Shown one piece after another: positions 42,873 to 50,904 of a DNA stretch of 64,000 bases; the first letter of the stretch is position 1; each line of letters begins with the position of its first letter. This stretch comes from Amycolatopsis nalaikhensis (GTDB lineage Bacteria; Actinomycetota; Actinomycetes; Mycobacteriales; Pseudonocardiaceae), in assembly GCF_030264295.1 (NCBI RefSeq), contig NZ_CP127173.1, positions 9,307,501 to 9,371,500 on the forward strand, written 5' to 3'. The notes below the pieces were generated by a model. The model was not told where the DNA came from and did not search any database. It saw nothing but the letters and a program-made list of their open reading frames with translations. The position numbers and the translations under genes were made by a program.

Positions 42873-43163
42873 ATGACGATGGTGGCGATCACGCGGTTCC
42901 AGGCCGAACCGGCCGACGCGGAAGAAGTGCAAGCCCGGCACACGACGCTGGTTTCGACGGTCCGGTCGCTGACCGACGGGCTCTCCGAAGCGCGGCTGGG
43001 CAGGCTGGACGACCGGACGTGGGTGGGGATCTGGCGCTGGGACTCGGCCGAGCACCTGCAGGCCGTCCGGCGGCAGGTGGCCGACCGGCCGGAGGCGGCG
43101 GCCGCGTTCGCGCTCGTCTCCGACGTCACCGCGGAGGAAGTGCAGATCGTCGACGAACAGTGA
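42873..43163 (+). CDS. ABM-fold (antibiotic biosynthesis monooxygenase-like) small protein
   Basis: A protein of 96 residues with the ferredoxin-like dimeric barrel pattern: MVAITRFQAEPADAEEVQARH, then VGIWRWDSAEHLQAV and AFALVSDVTAEEVQIVDE. The ATG at 42873 has AAGGATGG at proper spacing; the ATG at 42864 has none. ABM proteins are cofactor-free oxygenases or heme/quinone-handling proteins, and many are of unknown role. Controlled presumably by the divergent TetR. Confidence 0.65.
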   Translation: MTMVAITRFQAEPADAEEVQARHTTLVSTVRSLTDGLSEARLGRLDDRTWVGIWRWDSAEHLQAVRRQVADRPEAAAAFALVSDVTAEEVQIVDEQ

Positions 43164-43172
43164 CCGGACCGA

Positions 43173-43190
43173 CCGCCCATCCCCGGGCGG
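43173..43190 (+). terminator. short hairpin after ABM-like gene
   Basis: Arms CCGCCC and GGGCGG with a six-base loop, followed by CCGCTTT, starting 10 bp after the stop. Modest stem. Confidence 0.35.
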
Positions 43191-43408
43191 CCGCTTTCCC
43201 GGAAATGGCGCACGACAATCACGGGACGCCCGAAAACAATGCGGCCGGACGTCGCCCTTCACCGCACTACACGGACCGCGGTTCGAAATGGTTCAGATCT
43301 TCTTTTCCGACGTCCTGACCCTGGACAAACCGCAGGCAGAAAGGCCACCATGGCGTCGGCCGGCCCTGTGTTCGCGCTAACGCCATCTCTTTCGAAAGTG
43401 GGTCGTTC

Positions 43409-44188
43409 ATGCCTGCCTCCCTTGGACGACATCGCCTTTCCCGGCGGACGAAGATCGCGACGGCCGCCCTCGGGCTCGCGATCGCGGCCGGGGCGCTGGT
43501 GGTCGCCACGACCGTCGGCGAGCCCGGCAGCGCCAACGCCGCTTCCGGCGGCCAGGCGGCCGGACGGATCACGTGCCCGGACGTCGCCGGACAGCTCCCC
43601 GCCATCCCCGCCCAGGCACAAGCCGAGGTCCAGCGCAACCTGGACCTGCTGAACACCCAGATCGCCGAAGCCGACAACCGCCTCGCCACCAGCGTGGGCC
43701 AGGGCGGGCCGAACTTCGTGCGAAACGCCATCCTCGGCCCGCTCGAGGACAAACGCACGTCGACCATCGACCGGATCGCCATCGCCATCGGCCGTCAGGG
43801 CGAGAAACCGCGGAACCTGGGCGGCCTGGCGGCGTGCTCACTGAGTGGGCAGTCCGCCCCGGGCACCACCTCTCAGGCCCCACCGCCCGTTCAGAACGAA
43901 GCTGGTCAGATTTCCTGCCCCGACGTGGAAAGCCGGCTCCCCGCCATCCCGGCTCAGGCGCAAGCCGAGGTCCAGCGCAACCTGGACTTGCTCGACACCC
44001 AGATCGCCGAAGCCAACAACCGCCTGGTGACCAGCGCCGGTGAAGGCGGCCCGAACTTCGTCCAGAACGCCATCCTCGGCCCGCTCGAAGACAAGCGCGT
44101 CGCGACGATCAACCGCATCGCGACGGCGATCGGCCGCACGGCCGCCAAACCCCAAGGCCTGGACGCCCTGGCCCCCTGCACCCGCTGA
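43409..44188 (+). CDS. secreted protein with two tandem 85-residue repeats
   Basis: A protein of 259 residues; signal peptide to about residue 44 (SANAA). The mature part is two near-identical units, each starting I-T/S-C-P-D-V, continuing LPAIPAQAQAEVQRNLDLL, and ending with a GGPNFVxNAILGPLEDKR helix and a second Cys near its end. The two units differ at few positions, indicating recent duplication. Two cysteines per unit suggest one disulfide each. No known family; helical, secreted, possibly cell-surface. Start ATG 43409 has only a weak ribosome site. Confidence 0.75.
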   Translation: MPASLGRHRLSRRTKIATAALGLAIAAGALVVATTVGEPGSANAASGGQAAGRITCPDVAGQLPAIPAQAQAEVQRNLDLLNTQIAEADNRLATSVGQGGPNFVRNAILGPLEDKRTSTIDRIAIAIGRQGEKPRNLGGLAACSLSGQSAPGTTSQAPPPVQNEAGQISCPDVESRLPAIPAQAQAEVQRNLDLLDTQIAEANNRLVTSAGEGGPNFVQNAILGPLEDKRVATINRIATAIGRTAAKPQGLDALAPCTR

Positions 44189-44193
44189 CCCGG

Positions 44194-44237
44194 TCGTGAG
44201 TGTTTAGGGCGGTTCTAACCGCCCTAAACACTCACGA
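44194..44237. terminator. 21-bp-arm hairpin between convergent genes (copy 1 of a repeat)
   Basis: Left arm 44194-44214 begins TCGTGAGTGTTTAGGGCGG; right arm 44217-44237 is its exact complement. The stop codon of the convergent GH2 gene (44232-44234) lies inside the right arm. A copy with one base change is at 54883-54926. Confidence 0.8.
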
Positions 44238-47200
44238 CACGGACAGGGCGTTGATGCGGAGGAAGGACTTCGCGGTCATGGTGAGCCGCAGTTCCGTGGT
44301 GACGACCGGGTCGAACGTGAACGTCGTCGGGGCGTCGGTGCCCCACGTGACCTTCAGGTTCCGCACCGGTTCCCAGCCCCGGGCCGTCCGGTAGGAGACC
44401 TCGGCGGTGTCCGGCAACGCCAACGTCGCGCCCACGACGAAGTTCGCCGTCAGCATGCCGACCCGCCGCGGTTGCCGCCACGCCAGCGACACCCAGTCCC
44501 GCGGACGCGGGCGGCTGACCGCCTTCAACGTCGCCGTCGCCTGTTTGGTGTAGGCGTTCGACCAGCCGGTGGCCGGGTCGCCGTCGAGCATCGCCGACGG
44601 CAGCGTGTCCGGGGCGCCGGAATAGCTCGCGTCCGCCGCCGCGAACTCCGGCGGTGCGGGCACTTCCACGGCTCGCGCGCCGGGGCCGTTGCGCTGCCCG
44701 AGACTCGTTCCCGGCACGGTGACCGTCCCCGCCACCAGGCCGGGCGACGTCGCCGTCACGGTGATCGGGCGCCGGCCGCCGGTCGCCGCGATCACCGCGA
44801 CGGCCTGGCCGCGGAACGCCGGGATCGTCGGCTGCTGGTAGCTCTGCGCCAGTTCCTGCCGGCCGTTGTCCACCCCGGCGACGCGCCCCGGCCCGCGGAC
44901 GGCGAACCGCAGCACCGGCTCGGCGCCGGGCACGACGACGCCGTGGGCGTCCACGACCGTCGCGGTCACGAAGGACATCGCCCCGCCCTCGCTCCGGGGC
45001 GAGGCGGTCAACGTGACGGCGTGCGGCGGCCCGGCCGTGACGAGCGTGTCGCGGGCGACCTCGCGCCCGCCCGCCCGGGCGATCGCCGTCAGCGTGCCGG
45101 GCGCGAAGGGCACGGTCCAGGTCAGGTGCAGCTTGCCGGTGCCGCCGTTCGGGCTGGTGTAGCTGCCGGACGGGTCGTTCTTGTCGTCGCCGGCGGGTTC
45201 GCTCGTCTCCAGGTACGGCCGTCCGTCCACAGTGGTCTTCCGGTCGAACTTCCGCACGCCGAGCGACTTCCCGTTCAGCACCAGCTCGACGGTATCCACA
45301 GTGGAGTACACCCACACGCTGACCGGCTCGCCGGGCCGGTGGGTCGTCCAGTCCATCGGCGTCAGGTGCACCATCGGCGCCGTCGTCCACTGGCTGCGGA
45401 AGAGGTGGAAGGCGTCCTTCGGCAGGCCGGCGCTGTCGACGGCGCCGAAGAACGACGTCTTGACCGGGAAGACGTCGTAGGGCGTCGGCTCGCCGAGGTA
45501 GTCCTGCCCGGCCCAGAGGAACTGGCCCTGGCAGAACTTCCGGTCGCGGTCCTTCTTCAGCGAGTACTCGCCGCTGAACGTCCACGACGCGAGGTTGTTG
45601 TCGTAGGACGACGTCGCGCGCTTGCCGGGCGTGTGGTTCTCCCCCGTGTTGAGCAGGTCCGGCTCCTGGTACACCCCGCGCGTCGAGGTCTCCGACGACG
45701 ACTCCGACTCGAAGAAGAACTTGTCCGGGTAGGCCGCGTGCAGCCCGTCGATCGACTGGGCGGTGTTGTAGTTGACGCCGAGGCCGTCCAGCTGCCGGAG
45801 GATGAGGTCCTGCGGCGACCCCGGCGCGGGCACGCTCCGGTAGCGGTCCGAGCCCATGATCACCGGCCGCGTCGGGTCGATCGCGCGCACCGCCGCGATC
45901 AGCTCGGCGGCGATGGCCGGGCCGCCCGCCATCGACGCGTCCGGCACCTCGTTGCCGATCGACCACAGCACGACCGCGGGCGAGTTCTTGGCCGCGTGCA
46001 CCATTTCGGCGATGTCACGCCCGCTCCACGCGTCGAAGTCCCGGTGGTAGTCGAACTCGAGCTTGCCGGTGCGCCAGCAGTCGAACGCCTCCACCATCAT
46101 CAGGATCCCGAGCCGTTCGCAGATCTCGACGAGCTGCGGGTCGGGCGGGTTGTGCGCGGTCCGCAGCGCGTTGACGCCCATCGCGAGCATCAGCCGCATC
46201 TGGTGCTCGAGCGCGGCGGCGTCGACCACCGCGCCCAGCGCGCCCTGCGTCGAGTGGAGGTTGACCCCGCGCAGCTTCATCGGCTCGCCGTTCAGCGAGA
46301 ACCCGTTGTCCGGGTGGAACTCCGTGTACCGGAAGCCGAACGTGGTGGTCGTCGTGTCGAGCACGCGCCCGGCCACGACGACGTCGGTACGCACCCGGTA
46401 CCGCACGGGCTGCTCGACCGACCACAGCTTCGGCTCGTCGACGCGCTGAGTGGTGACCGCGGTGACCGTCTGCCCGGCGGGTACTCCCACGGTCGCCGAG
46501 CCGCTCGCGACCACCCGGCCCGCTGGATCGGTGACCGTGGTGCGCACTTCGGCCGCGACCGCACCGCCGGAGTCGTTCGCGACGTCCGTGGCCACCCGCA
46601 CGGTGCCGCGCCCGGCGGCGATGTCCGGGGTGGTGACGAAGGTGCCGTGCCGGGCGACGTGCACCGGCTCGGTGACGACCAGGCGGACGCGTCGGTAGAT
46701 GCCGCTGCCGGAGTACCAGCGGCTGCTCGGCAGCGGGTTCGCCGCCCGCACGGCGAGGACGTTCGGCGTCCGGCCGTCGGTGTGCGCCTTGCCGGTGAGG
46801 TCCCAGCTCCAGCCCGTGTAGGCGTACGGGTGGTTGCCGAGCAGCTCGCCGTTCAGGTGGACGTGCGCGTCCGAGTAGACGCCGTCGAACTCGACCGACA
46901 CGCGCTTGCCCGCGATTGAGGGCGGCAGCGTGAACGTCTTGCGGTACCAGCCGAGACCGCCGCGGAAGAAGCCCGACCCGCTCTGGGTGCCCTCCGCGGT
47001 GGGCGGGAGTTCGATGCTCCAGTCGTGCGGGACGTCGACGACCTGCCACGCCGTGTCGTCGAACGCCGGGTCCATGGCCCGGGCGAACCGGCCGTCCGGA
47101 TCGGTGACGCCGTCGGGGTTGGCGAGCGCGAACCGCCACCCGGCGCCGAGGTCGGTGACGCGGCCGGTGAGCGCGAGGTCCGGCCGGGTGAGCGTCTCGG

Positions 47201-47288
47201 CGGCCCGGGCGACCGGCGCGAGCGCGGACGTGACGACGGCGGCGCCGACACCGCCCAGCACCTGACGTCGGCTCGGGGAGTTCGGCAT
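44232..47288 (-). CDS. Tat-exported GH2-family glycosidase (beta-galactosidase-like) with C-terminal F5/8-type domain
   Basis: A protein of 1,018 residues. The N-terminus SPSRRQVLGGVGAAVVTSALAP is a Tat signal. The GH2 order is complete: sugar-binding domain (WQVVDVPHDWSIELPP, LGWYRKTFTLP), Ig-like domain, TIM barrel (LRGVNLHSTQGALGAV). The acid/base Glu447 is in LWSIGNEVPD and the nucleophile is about Glu527 in KFFFESESSS. Extra beta domains follow, and the end (SYSGAPDTLPSAMLDGDPAT) is an F5/8-type carbohydrate-binding module. The start ATG 47288 follows GGAAGGGAC. It should hydrolyse a plant or microbial beta-galactoside or related glycoside outside the cell; exact sugar unknown. Confidence 0.88.
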   Translation of the reverse strand: MPNSPSRRQVLGGVGAAVVTSALAPVARAAETLTRPDLALTGRVTDLGAGWRFALANPDGVTDPDGRFARAMDPAFDDTAWQVVDVPHDWSIELPPTAEGTQSGSGFFRGGLGWYRKTFTLPPSIAGKRVSVEFDGVYSDAHVHLNGELLGNHPYAYTGWSWDLTGKAHTDGRTPNVLAVRAANPLPSSRWYSGSGIYRRVRLVVTEPVHVARHGTFVTTPDIAAGRGTVRVATDVANDSGGAVAAEVRTTVTDPAGRVVASGSATVGVPAGQTVTAVTTQRVDEPKLWSVEQPVRYRVRTDVVVAGRVLDTTTTTFGFRYTEFHPDNGFSLNGEPMKLRGVNLHSTQGALGAVVDAAALEHQMRLMLAMGVNALRTAHNPPDPQLVEICERLGILMMVEAFDCWRTGKLEFDYHRDFDAWSGRDIAEMVHAAKNSPAVVLWSIGNEVPDASMAGGPAIAAELIAAVRAIDPTRPVIMGSDRYRSVPAPGSPQDLILRQLDGLGVNYNTAQSIDGLHAAYPDKFFFESESSSETSTRGVYQEPDLLNTGENHTPGKRATSSYDNNLASWTFSGEYSLKKDRDRKFCQGQFLWAGQDYLGEPTPYDVFPVKTSFFGAVDSAGLPKDAFHLFRSQWTTAPMVHLTPMDWTTHRPGEPVSVWVYSTVDTVELVLNGKSLGVRKFDRKTTVDGRPYLETSEPAGDDKNDPSGSYTSPNGGTGKLHLTWTVPFAPGTLTAIARAGGREVARDTLVTAGPPHAVTLTASPRSEGGAMSFVTATVVDAHGVVVPGAEPVLRFAVRGPGRVAGVDNGRQELAQSYQQPTIPAFRGQAVAVIAATGGRRPITVTATSPGLVAGTVTVPGTSLGQRNGPGARAVEVPAPPEFAAADASYSGAPDTLPSAMLDGDPATGWSNAYTKQATATLKAVSRPRPRDWVSLAWRQPRRVGMLTANFVVGATLALPDTAEVSYRTARGWEPVRNLKVTWGTDAPTTFTFDPVVTTELRLTMTAKSFLRINALSVS

Positions 47289-47380
47289 CGGCAGGTCCCT
47301 TCCGCGGCGGTGCTGTCGGGCGAAAAGCACTATTGCACAAGGGTTTCCGGTTGACCAAAGGGTTCGATAGTTTCGAACTC

Positions 47381-47815
47381 TCAGCCCTCGTGCGCGTCGA
47401 TCAACCGGCGTAACACCGCGCGGGCCTCGCGGAGCTCGCCGACGGTCACCCCGGCCGCGGCCACCGTCTCCCGCCGGGCGGGTTCGCTTTCCGCCCACAG
47501 GTGGTCGAGGACGTCCGCGCCTTCGGGCGTGCAGGCGAACAGCGGCGAGCGCCGGTGCGCCGGGTTCGGCTCGGCGCGCAGCTGGCCCGCCTCGACGAGG
47601 TCGTCGACCACGCGCTGGACGGCCTGCCGGACCAGGCCGAGCCGCCGTCCGATCGCGGGCACGGTCAAGGCTTCCTCGGAGACCGCGCTGAGCACGTGCC
47701 AGCGCGCGACGGTCGTGTCGTGCGCCGCGGCTTCGCGTTCGCTGATCCGGCGGCTCAGCCCGGCCAGCTCGTAGACGTCGGCGATGAGCAGGCGGTATCC
47801 GGTGACCTCGTCCAT
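47381..47815 (-). CDS. MarR-family regulator
   Basis: A protein of 144 residues with winged helix (LTVPAIGRRLGLVRQAVQRVVDDLVEAGQL, then NPAHRRSPLFACTPEGADVL). Start ATG 47815 is preferred over 47827: a TAGTAT -10-like box on the minus strand ends 11 bases before it, so the message may be leaderless or nearly so. Divergent from the gene at 47853, with a long inverted repeat between the two starts covering both promoters. Confidence 0.83.
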   Translation of the reverse strand: MDEVTGYRLLIADVYELAGLSRRISEREAAAHDTTVARWHVLSAVSEEALTVPAIGRRLGLVRQAVQRVVDDLVEAGQLRAEPNPAHRRSPLFACTPEGADVLDHLWAESEPARRETVAAAGVTVGELREARAVLRRLIDAHEG

Positions 47816-47818
47816 AAT

Positions 47819-47853
47819 TGACAGCATACTACCTATTCGACATCATGCTGTCA
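47819..47853. promoter_or_regulatory. MarR operator and overlapping divergent promoters
   Basis: Inverted repeat TGACAGCAT (47819-47827) and ATGCTGTCA (47845-47853). On the plus strand TTGACA (47818-47823), 17-base spacer, CATCAT (47841-47846), then the ATG at 47853, a leaderless arrangement. On the minus strand TAGTAT (47826-47831) serves the MarR gene. Confidence 0.55.
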
Positions 47854-48365
47854 TGATTGCCGACGTCCTCCTCGCCGACGCGCCCCGCTCCGAACTGGCC
47901 GAGCACCTGTCCGTCTTCGCGCCGCTGATCGGCAGCTGGTCGCTCGTCGTGGAGAACGTCCGCGACGACGGCGGCGTCGACGTCACCGACGGCGAGTGGC
48001 ACTTCGGCTGGGCACTCGACGGCCGCGCGCTCACCGACGTGTGGATCAGCCCGTCGCGCGCGACGCGGGCCGCCGCGGGCTCGGACGGGGAATGGGGCAT
48101 GAGCCTGCGCTTCTACGACCCGTCGCTCGGGAAGTTCCGCTCCACCTGGCTGGGTCCGGTACGCGGCTGGGTGATCCCGTTCGTCGGCACGCCGACCGAG
48201 GACGGGTTCCGCATCGACGCCGAGGGCCGGTCGTGGATCTTTTCCGAGCTGACCGCCGACAGCTTCGAGTGGCGCGCCGAGGAGACCCCGCCCGGGTCGA
48301 CGGCGCCCCGGGTCCGGCAGCGCTTCCACGCCCGGCGCGTGACGGATCCCCAAGCAACCGCTTAG
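47853..48365 (+). CDS. hypothetical protein, DUF1579-like beta-barrel
   Basis: A protein of 170 residues. FAPLIGSWSLVVENV, then DGEWHFGWALDGRALTDVWI and LRFYDPSLGKFRSTWLGP follow the G-x-W start and barrel strands of DUF1579/lipocalin-like small-molecule binders. No signal peptide. The ATG at 47853 sits at the predicted transcription start. It is divergent from, and probably repressed by, the MarR protein, which suggests a role in sensing or sequestering a xenobiotic or metabolite (inference). Confidence 0.6.
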   Translation: MIADVLLADAPRSELAEHLSVFAPLIGSWSLVVENVRDDGGVDVTDGEWHFGWALDGRALTDVWISPSRATRAAAGSDGEWGMSLRFYDPSLGKFRSTWLGPVRGWVIPFVGTPTEDGFRIDAEGRSWIFSELTADSFEWRAEETPPGSTAPRVRQRFHARRVTDPQATA

Positions 48366-48370
48366 TATGG
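48356..48370. promoter_or_regulatory. candidate operator shared with 28191-28204
   Basis: AACCGCTTAGTATGG, 25 bp upstream of the enoyl-CoA hydratase start, overlapping the previous gene's stop. Core AACYGCTTAGTAKG matches the site before the FabG-like gene. Confidence 0.35.
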
Positions 48371-48394
48371 TGGCCGACCCCGAGGAGGCGGCCG

Positions 48395-49201
48395 ATGAGC
48401 GAGTCCACTGTGGATGGTGTCGGGTACGCGGCGGACGGCCCCGTCGCGACCGTGACCTTCACCAAGCCCGAGCGCAACAACGCGATGGACGTGCCGATGC
48501 AGGCCCGCTACGGGGCGCTGCTGCGGCAGGCCGACGCGGACCCGGCGGTGCGCGCGGTCGTCGTCACCGGAGCGGGCAAGGCGTTCTGCCCGGGCGCCGA
48601 CCTGGGCCTGCTGGACAACCTCGCGGCGAAACCCCCGTCGGACGGCGGCGGCCACGAGAACTTCCGCGACGTCCTGGCGGCGGCCACGGTCGGCGTCCCG
48701 GTGATCGCGGCGATCAACGGCGGCTGCGCGGGCCTCGGGTTCGTGATCGCGTGCGCGGCGGACGTCCGGTTCGCGGCGGCGGGCGCGAAGTTCACGACGG
48801 CGTTCGCCCGCCGCGGCCTGATCGCCGAGTACGGGATCGCGAAGCTGCTGCCGGAGCTCGTCGGCCGCGGCCGGGCCCGTGACCTGCTGCTTTCGGGGCG
48901 GACGTTCACCGCCGAGCAGGCCAAGGAGTACGGGCTGGTCCAGGAGGTGGTCCCGGCCGAGGAGCTGGGGCTGCGCGCCCACGCGTACGCGACGGAGCTG
49001 GCGACGCACAGCGCCCCGCGGTCGATGGCGGTGATGAAGGCGCAGTTCGAGCGGGAGGCCGCGCTGCCACTGGAGGAGGCGGCGCGCGAGGCGACGGCGT
49101 TGATGATCGAGTCGTTCGGCCGTCCCGAGCTGGCCGAAGGGCTGGCGAGCTGGAACGAGCGGCGCCCACCGGAGTTCCCGCCCCACCCGGCCGTGAGCTG
49201 A
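48395..49201 (+). CDS. enoyl-CoA hydratase/isomerase (crotonase family)
   Basis: A protein of 268 residues. Crotonase landmarks: FTKPERNNAMDVPMQ, AVVVTGAGKAFCPGADLGLL (first oxyanion-hole region), INGGCAGLGFVIACAADVRFA and RRGLIAEYGIAKLLPELVG with a candidate catalytic Glu. One glutamate of the usual hydratase pair is replaced in NGGCAGLGF, so isomerase or other crotonase chemistry is possible. The start at 48395 follows GAGGAGG. A CTTAG-type motif upstream is shared with the FabG-like gene. Confidence 0.87.
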   Translation: MSESTVDGVGYAADGPVATVTFTKPERNNAMDVPMQARYGALLRQADADPAVRAVVVTGAGKAFCPGADLGLLDNLAAKPPSDGGGHENFRDVLAAATVGVPVIAAINGGCAGLGFVIACAADVRFAAAGAKFTTAFARRGLIAEYGIAKLLPELVGRGRARDLLLSGRTFTAEQAKEYGLVQEVVPAEELGLRAHAYATELATHSAPRSMAVMKAQFEREAALPLEEAAREATALMIESFGRPELAEGLASWNERRPPEFPPHPAVS

Positions 49202-49274
49202 AGGGGACTTTCCTGGCATCTGATGCGAGGAAAGGGCCCTTCACCGCATCAGATGCACTGAACGTCCCCTTCAG
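49198..49274 (+). repeat. intergenic inverted repeat, copy 1
   Basis: Outer arms CTGAAGGGGAC (49198-49208) and GTCCCCTTCAG (49264-49274), with inner palindromes GCATCTGATGC (49216-49226) and GCATCAGATGC (49246-49256). It overlaps the hydratase stop codon. A related copy is at 63364-63440. It probably works as a terminator. Confidence 0.7.
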
Positions 49275-49346
49275 CCCACGCCGATGACTTTTCGCCCCCA
49301 CCGCCGTCAGTACCACTGACCGCACCAACCGGCGAAGGTGGGAACC

Positions 49347-49874
49347 ATGGCGAAACTGCTCTACGCGTTCAGCTGCTCGGTCGACGGCTTCATCGCGGGG
49401 CCCGGCGGGGACATGTCCTGGCTGACCCCGCACCTCGGCCCGGACCCGGTGGTCGACGAGCTGATCCCCGACATCGGCGCGCTGCTCGTCGGCCGCCGGA
49501 CCTTCGAGGGCGATGACCCGCACCGCGGCACCGAAGCCGAGGGCAAAGCCTTCGGCGGCGGCTGGGACGGCCCCCAGTTCGTGCTCACCCGCCGCCCCGC
49601 CCCCGCGACGCCGGGCGTCACCTTCGTCGGCGACCTGGCCGAAGCCGTCGAAGCGGCGAAGGCGGCCGCCGGGGAGAAGTACGTCAACGTCCTGGGTGCC
49701 GACGTCGGCAGGCAGTGCCTCGAAGCCGGGCTGCTCGACGAGATCCTCGCCCTGCCCGTGCCCGTCCTCCTCGGCGACGGCGTGCGGATGTTCGACCACC
49801 CCGGCGGCACCACCATCGCGCTCGAACCGCTCCGGCCGAACTGGTACCGGGTCGCCGGGCCGCGTCTTGTGTAG
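49347..49874 (+). CDS. DHFR/RibD-C-like reductase
   Basis: A protein of 175 residues. KLLYAFSCSVDGFIAGPGGD, then ALLVGRRTFEG and KYVNVLGADVGRQCLEAGLLDEI are the NADPH-reductase fold of the RibD C-terminal domain family. It lacks the fused deaminase of true RibD, so it belongs to the stand-alone dihydrofolate-reductase-like group of unknown substrate common in actinobacteria. ATG 49347 follows GAAGGTGGG. Confidence 0.85.
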   Translation: MAKLLYAFSCSVDGFIAGPGGDMSWLTPHLGPDPVVDELIPDIGALLVGRRTFEGDDPHRGTEAEGKAFGGGWDGPQFVLTRRPAPATPGVTFVGDLAEAVEAAKAAAGEKYVNVLGADVGRQCLEAGLLDEILALPVPVLLGDGVRMFDHPGGTTIALEPLRPNWYRVAGPRLV

Positions 49875-50043
49875 CCGCCGGTCCTGCGTCTAGCCTGGGC
49901 CGACCAACAGACGATCCCGACGGTGCGGCCTGACCGGCGATGCCGGACCACCCGCACCACGGTCGGATCCTCTCCCTTGGCCGGCGTCGCGTCGTGTGCC
50001 GCCACGCGGACCTCGCGCGTCCGCGGTCCCGAGGGAGTCCGGC

Positions 50044-50505
50044 ATGCCCTTGCACGTACCCGGCGACCAGGTGCACGAAGAAGTCGCCGACATGGGTGAC
50101 ACGTCGTTCAGCACCCAGGCCGTCTACGGGAATTCGGCGTCGCTGATGTTCGCGACCCGCCCGCCCGGCTACCACTCCAGGCCGCACCGGCACGACTGCG
50201 AACAGCTGAACTTGTTGCGCGCCGGTGCGGTCTGGGTGTTCATCGAGGACCGCGCCTTCCACCTGAAGGCCGGCGACTTCCTGCGGATCCCGGCCGGGGC
50301 CGTGCACTGGGCGTGGAACAAGTCGGACGCGCCGTGCGAGATGGTCGAGGTGCACAGCCCCGGCCTGCAGGCGGACCCGACGATCCGCGAGTTCGCCGTC
50401 GGCCTGTTCGACGAGCGGGAGACGCCCGCGCTCGCCGGGACGCCGGTCACGGAGTTCGTCACCGACGGCTTCGACGCCGCCGTCGTCGAGAAGCTGGCGG
50501 AATGA
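50044..50505 (+). CDS. cupin-domain protein
   Basis: A single beta-barrel of 153 residues. Metal-binding motif 1 is HSRPHRHDCEQLNLL and motif 2 GDFLRIPAGAVHWAWNKS, so it should bind a divalent metal. It may be a dioxygenase, isomerase or sensor. ATG 50044 follows GAGGGAG. First of five co-directional genes with spacing under 50 bp, ending with acetoacetyl-CoA synthetase. Confidence 0.82.
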   Translation: MPLHVPGDQVHEEVADMGDTSFSTQAVYGNSASLMFATRPPGYHSRPHRHDCEQLNLLRAGAVWVFIEDRAFHLKAGDFLRIPAGAVHWAWNKSDAPCEMVEVHSPGLQADPTIREFAVGLFDERETPALAGTPVTEFVTDGFDAAVVEKLAE

Positions 50506-50552
50506 CCGCCGTCCTCCCCCGCGACGGGCGCGGGTGGTGCGAGACTGTCCCC

Positions 50553-50873
50553 ATGGGACGCCGCGCCAGCCTGATCGTCGTCGGGTACGCCAAGGTGCCC
50601 AAGACCTCCGCCGCGCACGGCGTCCACGAGTTCCTCTCGGTCAGCCTGCGCATCGACCGGGAAACCGGCGCGGTCGTCGAAGTGGACTCGACGGCGATCA
50701 GCGCCATGGTCCGGACCTGGGTTTCCGAGCTGCTGCTGGGCGTCGACTTCACCGCGGACATCACGCCGGTGCTCGCCGAGATCGACGCGAACTACCTCAG
50801 CAACGCCACCGGCTCGCTGAAGCAGGCGATCCACGACGCCTGGCGTCGCTACGCCTCGCACCGCGCGCACTAG
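50553..50873 (+). CDS. DUF3870-domain protein
   Basis: A protein of 106 residues beginning GRRASLIVVGYAKVPKTSAA and containing LLLGVDFTADITPVLAEID, the pattern of DUF3870. Function unknown. Its position between the cupin and the lyase-like gene suggests a role in the same organic-acid pathway. Confidence 0.75.
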   Translation: MGRRASLIVVGYAKVPKTSAAHGVHEFLSVSLRIDRETGAVVEVDSTAISAMVRTWVSELLLGVDFTADITPVLAEIDANYLSNATGSLKQAIHDAWRRYASHRAH

Positions 50874-50904
50874 CGGGTTCCGCGCTTCCTTCCGGAGGAC
50901 CAGT

